In this document: positions 5,495 to 6,956 of the stretch, one piece after another
Position numbering within the stretch: the stretch's first letter is position 1
Layout: each line of letters starts with the position of its first letter
Source of the DNA: Acidobacteriota bacterium
GTDB taxonomy: Bacteria > Acidobacteriota > Blastocatellia > Pyrinomonadales > Pyrinomonadaceae
Assembly: GCA_013696385.1 (NCBI GenBank)
Contig: JACCYR010000451.1
Coordinates: forward strand, 1 to 6,956
Reading direction: 5' to 3'
DNA length: 6,956 bases
Position numbers and translations under genes: made by a program
Notes under the pieces: model-generated
Told to the model about the DNA's origin: nothing
Database searches by the model: none
Seen by the model: only the letters and a program-made list of their open reading frames with translations

Positions 5495-5531
5495 AAAAAG
5501 GCTTTAAGTTTCAACAACTTAAAGCCTTTTT
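5495..5531. terminator. Bidirectional intrinsic terminator between tRNA-Pro and htrA
   Basis: Arms AAAAAGGCTTTAAGTT (5495-5510) and its exact complement (5516-5531) form a 16-bp stem with a 5-nt loop. The outer A/T tracts give a U-run on either strand. It terminates the plus-strand tRNA transcript and, on the minus strand, the convergent protease gene, whose stop codon is 21 bases away. Confidence 0.92.
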
Positions 5532-5552
5532 CATTGGTTTTGAATCCAACAT

Positions 5553-6956
5553 TTATTTCGGCGTTACAGTCAAATAAATCGTCTGACCTTTTCGCGCAAT
5601 CAGCAATAAAACAGGTTTGTCGCCCGATTTATCAAGCACAGATTTAACATCCTCAAGCGAGGTAACTGATTGGCGGTTAATTTCCAAAATCACATCGCCG
5701 TGTCCGATGCCGGTTTCCGCCGCCACGCCGTTTGGGTCAACGTCCGTAACAACCACGCCCGTCGTGTCCGGCGGCAAATTTAATTGTCTGGCGGTTTGCG
5801 ATGTCAGCGGCTGCAAACTAAGTCCGAGTTTGCCGTTTTCGTTTGAATTGTCAGAATCGTTGTTATCGTCTTCGTCAGAGTTGTCGGGTTTTACGCCTTC
5901 AACCTTAAGTTCGTCGAGTTTGGCGGTTAATTCCTGCTCTTTGCCGTCGCGTAAAACCGTTACTTTTATCTCCGTTCCTGGCAAGGTGCTGGCGACTCTG
6001 TTGCGAAGTATATTTGGATCTTCAACTTTTTCGCCATTTATTGCAATAACTACATCGTCCCGCTTAATTCCAGCTTTTTCCGCCGCACTTTCTTTCTTAA
6101 CATCGTTTATGAGAACACCATTTGTATCTTTAACATTAAACTTTTCGGCAAGAGCTTCAGTAAGTGGTTGAATACCGACACCGAGCATTCCGCGATGCAC
6201 TTTGCCATCTTTTAGAAGTTGTTCCATCACGGATTTTGCCATATTCGACGGAATCGAAAACCCGATACCGATGTTGCCGCCGCCTTGTTCGGAAACGATT
6301 TGCGAATTGATACCAATGAGTTCGCCATTCAAATTAATCAACGCGCCGCCGGAGTTTCCGCGATTTATCGGCGCGTCGGTTTGCAGAAAATCTTCAAAAC
6401 TGCCGTCGCTCAAACCTGTGCGGCGACCTTTGGCAGAAATAATTCCCGCCGTCACGGTTTGCCCGATGCCGAGCGGATTTCCGATTGCCAAGACAATATC
6501 GCCGATGCGGACATTATCGGAATTTCCCAAGTTCAAAAAAGGCAGATTTTCGCCTTCGATTTTTAAAACCGCCAAGTCTGACGGCGGGTCTGAACCGACT
6601 ATTTTTGCCTCAAAAGCTTTATCATTATTCATCTGCACGATAATTTTCTCCGCGCCGTCGATGACGTGATGATTGGTTAAAATTGTACCGTCCGCGTTGA
6701 CAATCACGCCCGAACCGACACCGCGTTCAATCTGCGGACGCTGCTGCCTGCCATTCGGCTGCTGCGGCATATTTCTGAAAAAATCACGAAACATTGGATC
6801 ATCGGTGAAAGGAAATTGCTGCGGCGCGGATTTGGCTTTGCGTTCCGAACGGATCATGACAACCGCCGGTGAAGTTTTTTCAACGACATCGGCATACGAA
6901 GTTCGCATTCCGTCAACTACGACCGGCGCGGGCGGTGTTTGTGGTTGGTTCTGCAC
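5553..6956 (-). CDS. htrA: HtrA/DegP-type periplasmic serine protease with two PDZ domains, N-terminus cut
   Basis: HtrA/Deg proteases degrade or refold misfolded envelope proteins. In the 467 residues visible, the trypsin-like domain has the triad H97 (T-N-H-H97-V), D127 (S-D127-L-A-V-L-K) and S202 (G-N-S202-G-G). Residues 50-72 (M-F-R-D-F-F-R-N-M-P and a Gln/Asn/Pro-rich stretch) match the flexible LA loop of Do-like members. PDZ1 lies at about 257-348 (R-G-M-L-G-V-G-I-Q) and PDZ2 at about 378-465. They are joined by an unusual acidic Asp/Asn/Ser linker at 357-375. The frame is open at the window edge; the GTG there is not taken as the true start, because a signal peptide or membrane anchor would be expected further upstream. 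The triad is intact, so it should be active. Confidence 0.95.
   Translation of the reverse strand: MQNQPQTPPAPVVVDGMRTSYADVVEKTSPAVVMIRSERKAKSAPQQFPFTDDPMFRDFFRNMPQQPNGRQQRPQIERGVGSGVIVNADGTILTNHHVIDGAEKIIVQMNNDKAFEAKIVGSDPPSDLAVLKIEGENLPFLNLGNSDNVRIGDIVLAIGNPLGIGQTVTAGIISAKGRRTGLSDGSFEDFLQTDAPINRGNSGGALINLNGELIGINSQIVSEQGGGNIGIGFSIPSNMAKSVMEQLLKDGKVHRGMLGVGIQPLTEALAEKFNVKDTNGVLINDVKKESAAEKAGIKRDDVVIAINGEKVEDPNILRNRVASTLPGTEIKVTVLRDGKEQELTAKLDELKVEGVKPDNSDEDDNNDSDNSNENGKLGLSLQPLTSQTARQLNLPPDTTGVVVTDVDPNGVAAETGIGHGDVILEINRQSVTSLEDVKSVLDKSGDKPVLLLIARKGQTIYLTVTPK

Noticed and set aside
5617..6669. Long plus-strand open frames antisense to htrA
   Set aside because: They are antisense shadows of a clear protease with intact motifs; their translations show no recognisable domain.

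Overview
The window looks like ordinary chromosome from a free-living bacterium with moderate, AT-leaning base composition. It carries six genes that run to their ends or close to it, one tRNA, and one partial hypothetical gene. Taxonomy is inference only. The two-PDZ HtrA protease, ThiL, a MerR-type regulator and the style of dispersed intergenic repeats would fit Acidobacteriota (Blastocatellia-like), but nothing here proves it.

Layout from left to right. A partial uncharacterized gene (1-430, minus) is followed by a P-loop kinase-like gene (529-1062, minus) and a stand-alone HNH endonuclease gene (1183-1737, minus). A repeat-rich AT-rich gap (1738-2107) follows. Next comes a leftward operon of thiL (3767-4726) and rtcB (2108-3745). 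Divergent from thiL is a small MerR-family regulator (4812-5339, plus), followed by tRNA-Pro(GGG) (5416-5489, plus). A bidirectional hairpin terminator separates the tRNA from a convergent HtrA/DegP protease gene (5553 to beyond the right edge, minus).

The most interesting object is a 153-residue mini-intein inside RtcB, the RNA ligase. It has no room for a homing endonuclease. It is inserted immediately before the metal-binding active-site cysteine, so the +1 extein residue is itself the catalytic Cys. The ligase cannot be active until the intein has spliced out. RtcB inteins at this site are known in archaea; this is a compact bacterial version with a Cys in splicing block F.

The non-coding DNA holds three inverted-repeat structures. 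One is a perfect 19-bp hairpin whose arms are themselves small palindromes (REP/BIME-like). The other two are imperfect palindromes made of degenerate units about 10 nt long, each sitting directly after a stop codon; one ends in a U-run and probably serves as the rtcB terminator. The merR and tRNA genes both have recognisable sigma70-type promoters, and the merR promoter shows that the longest possible merR reading frame starts too early.
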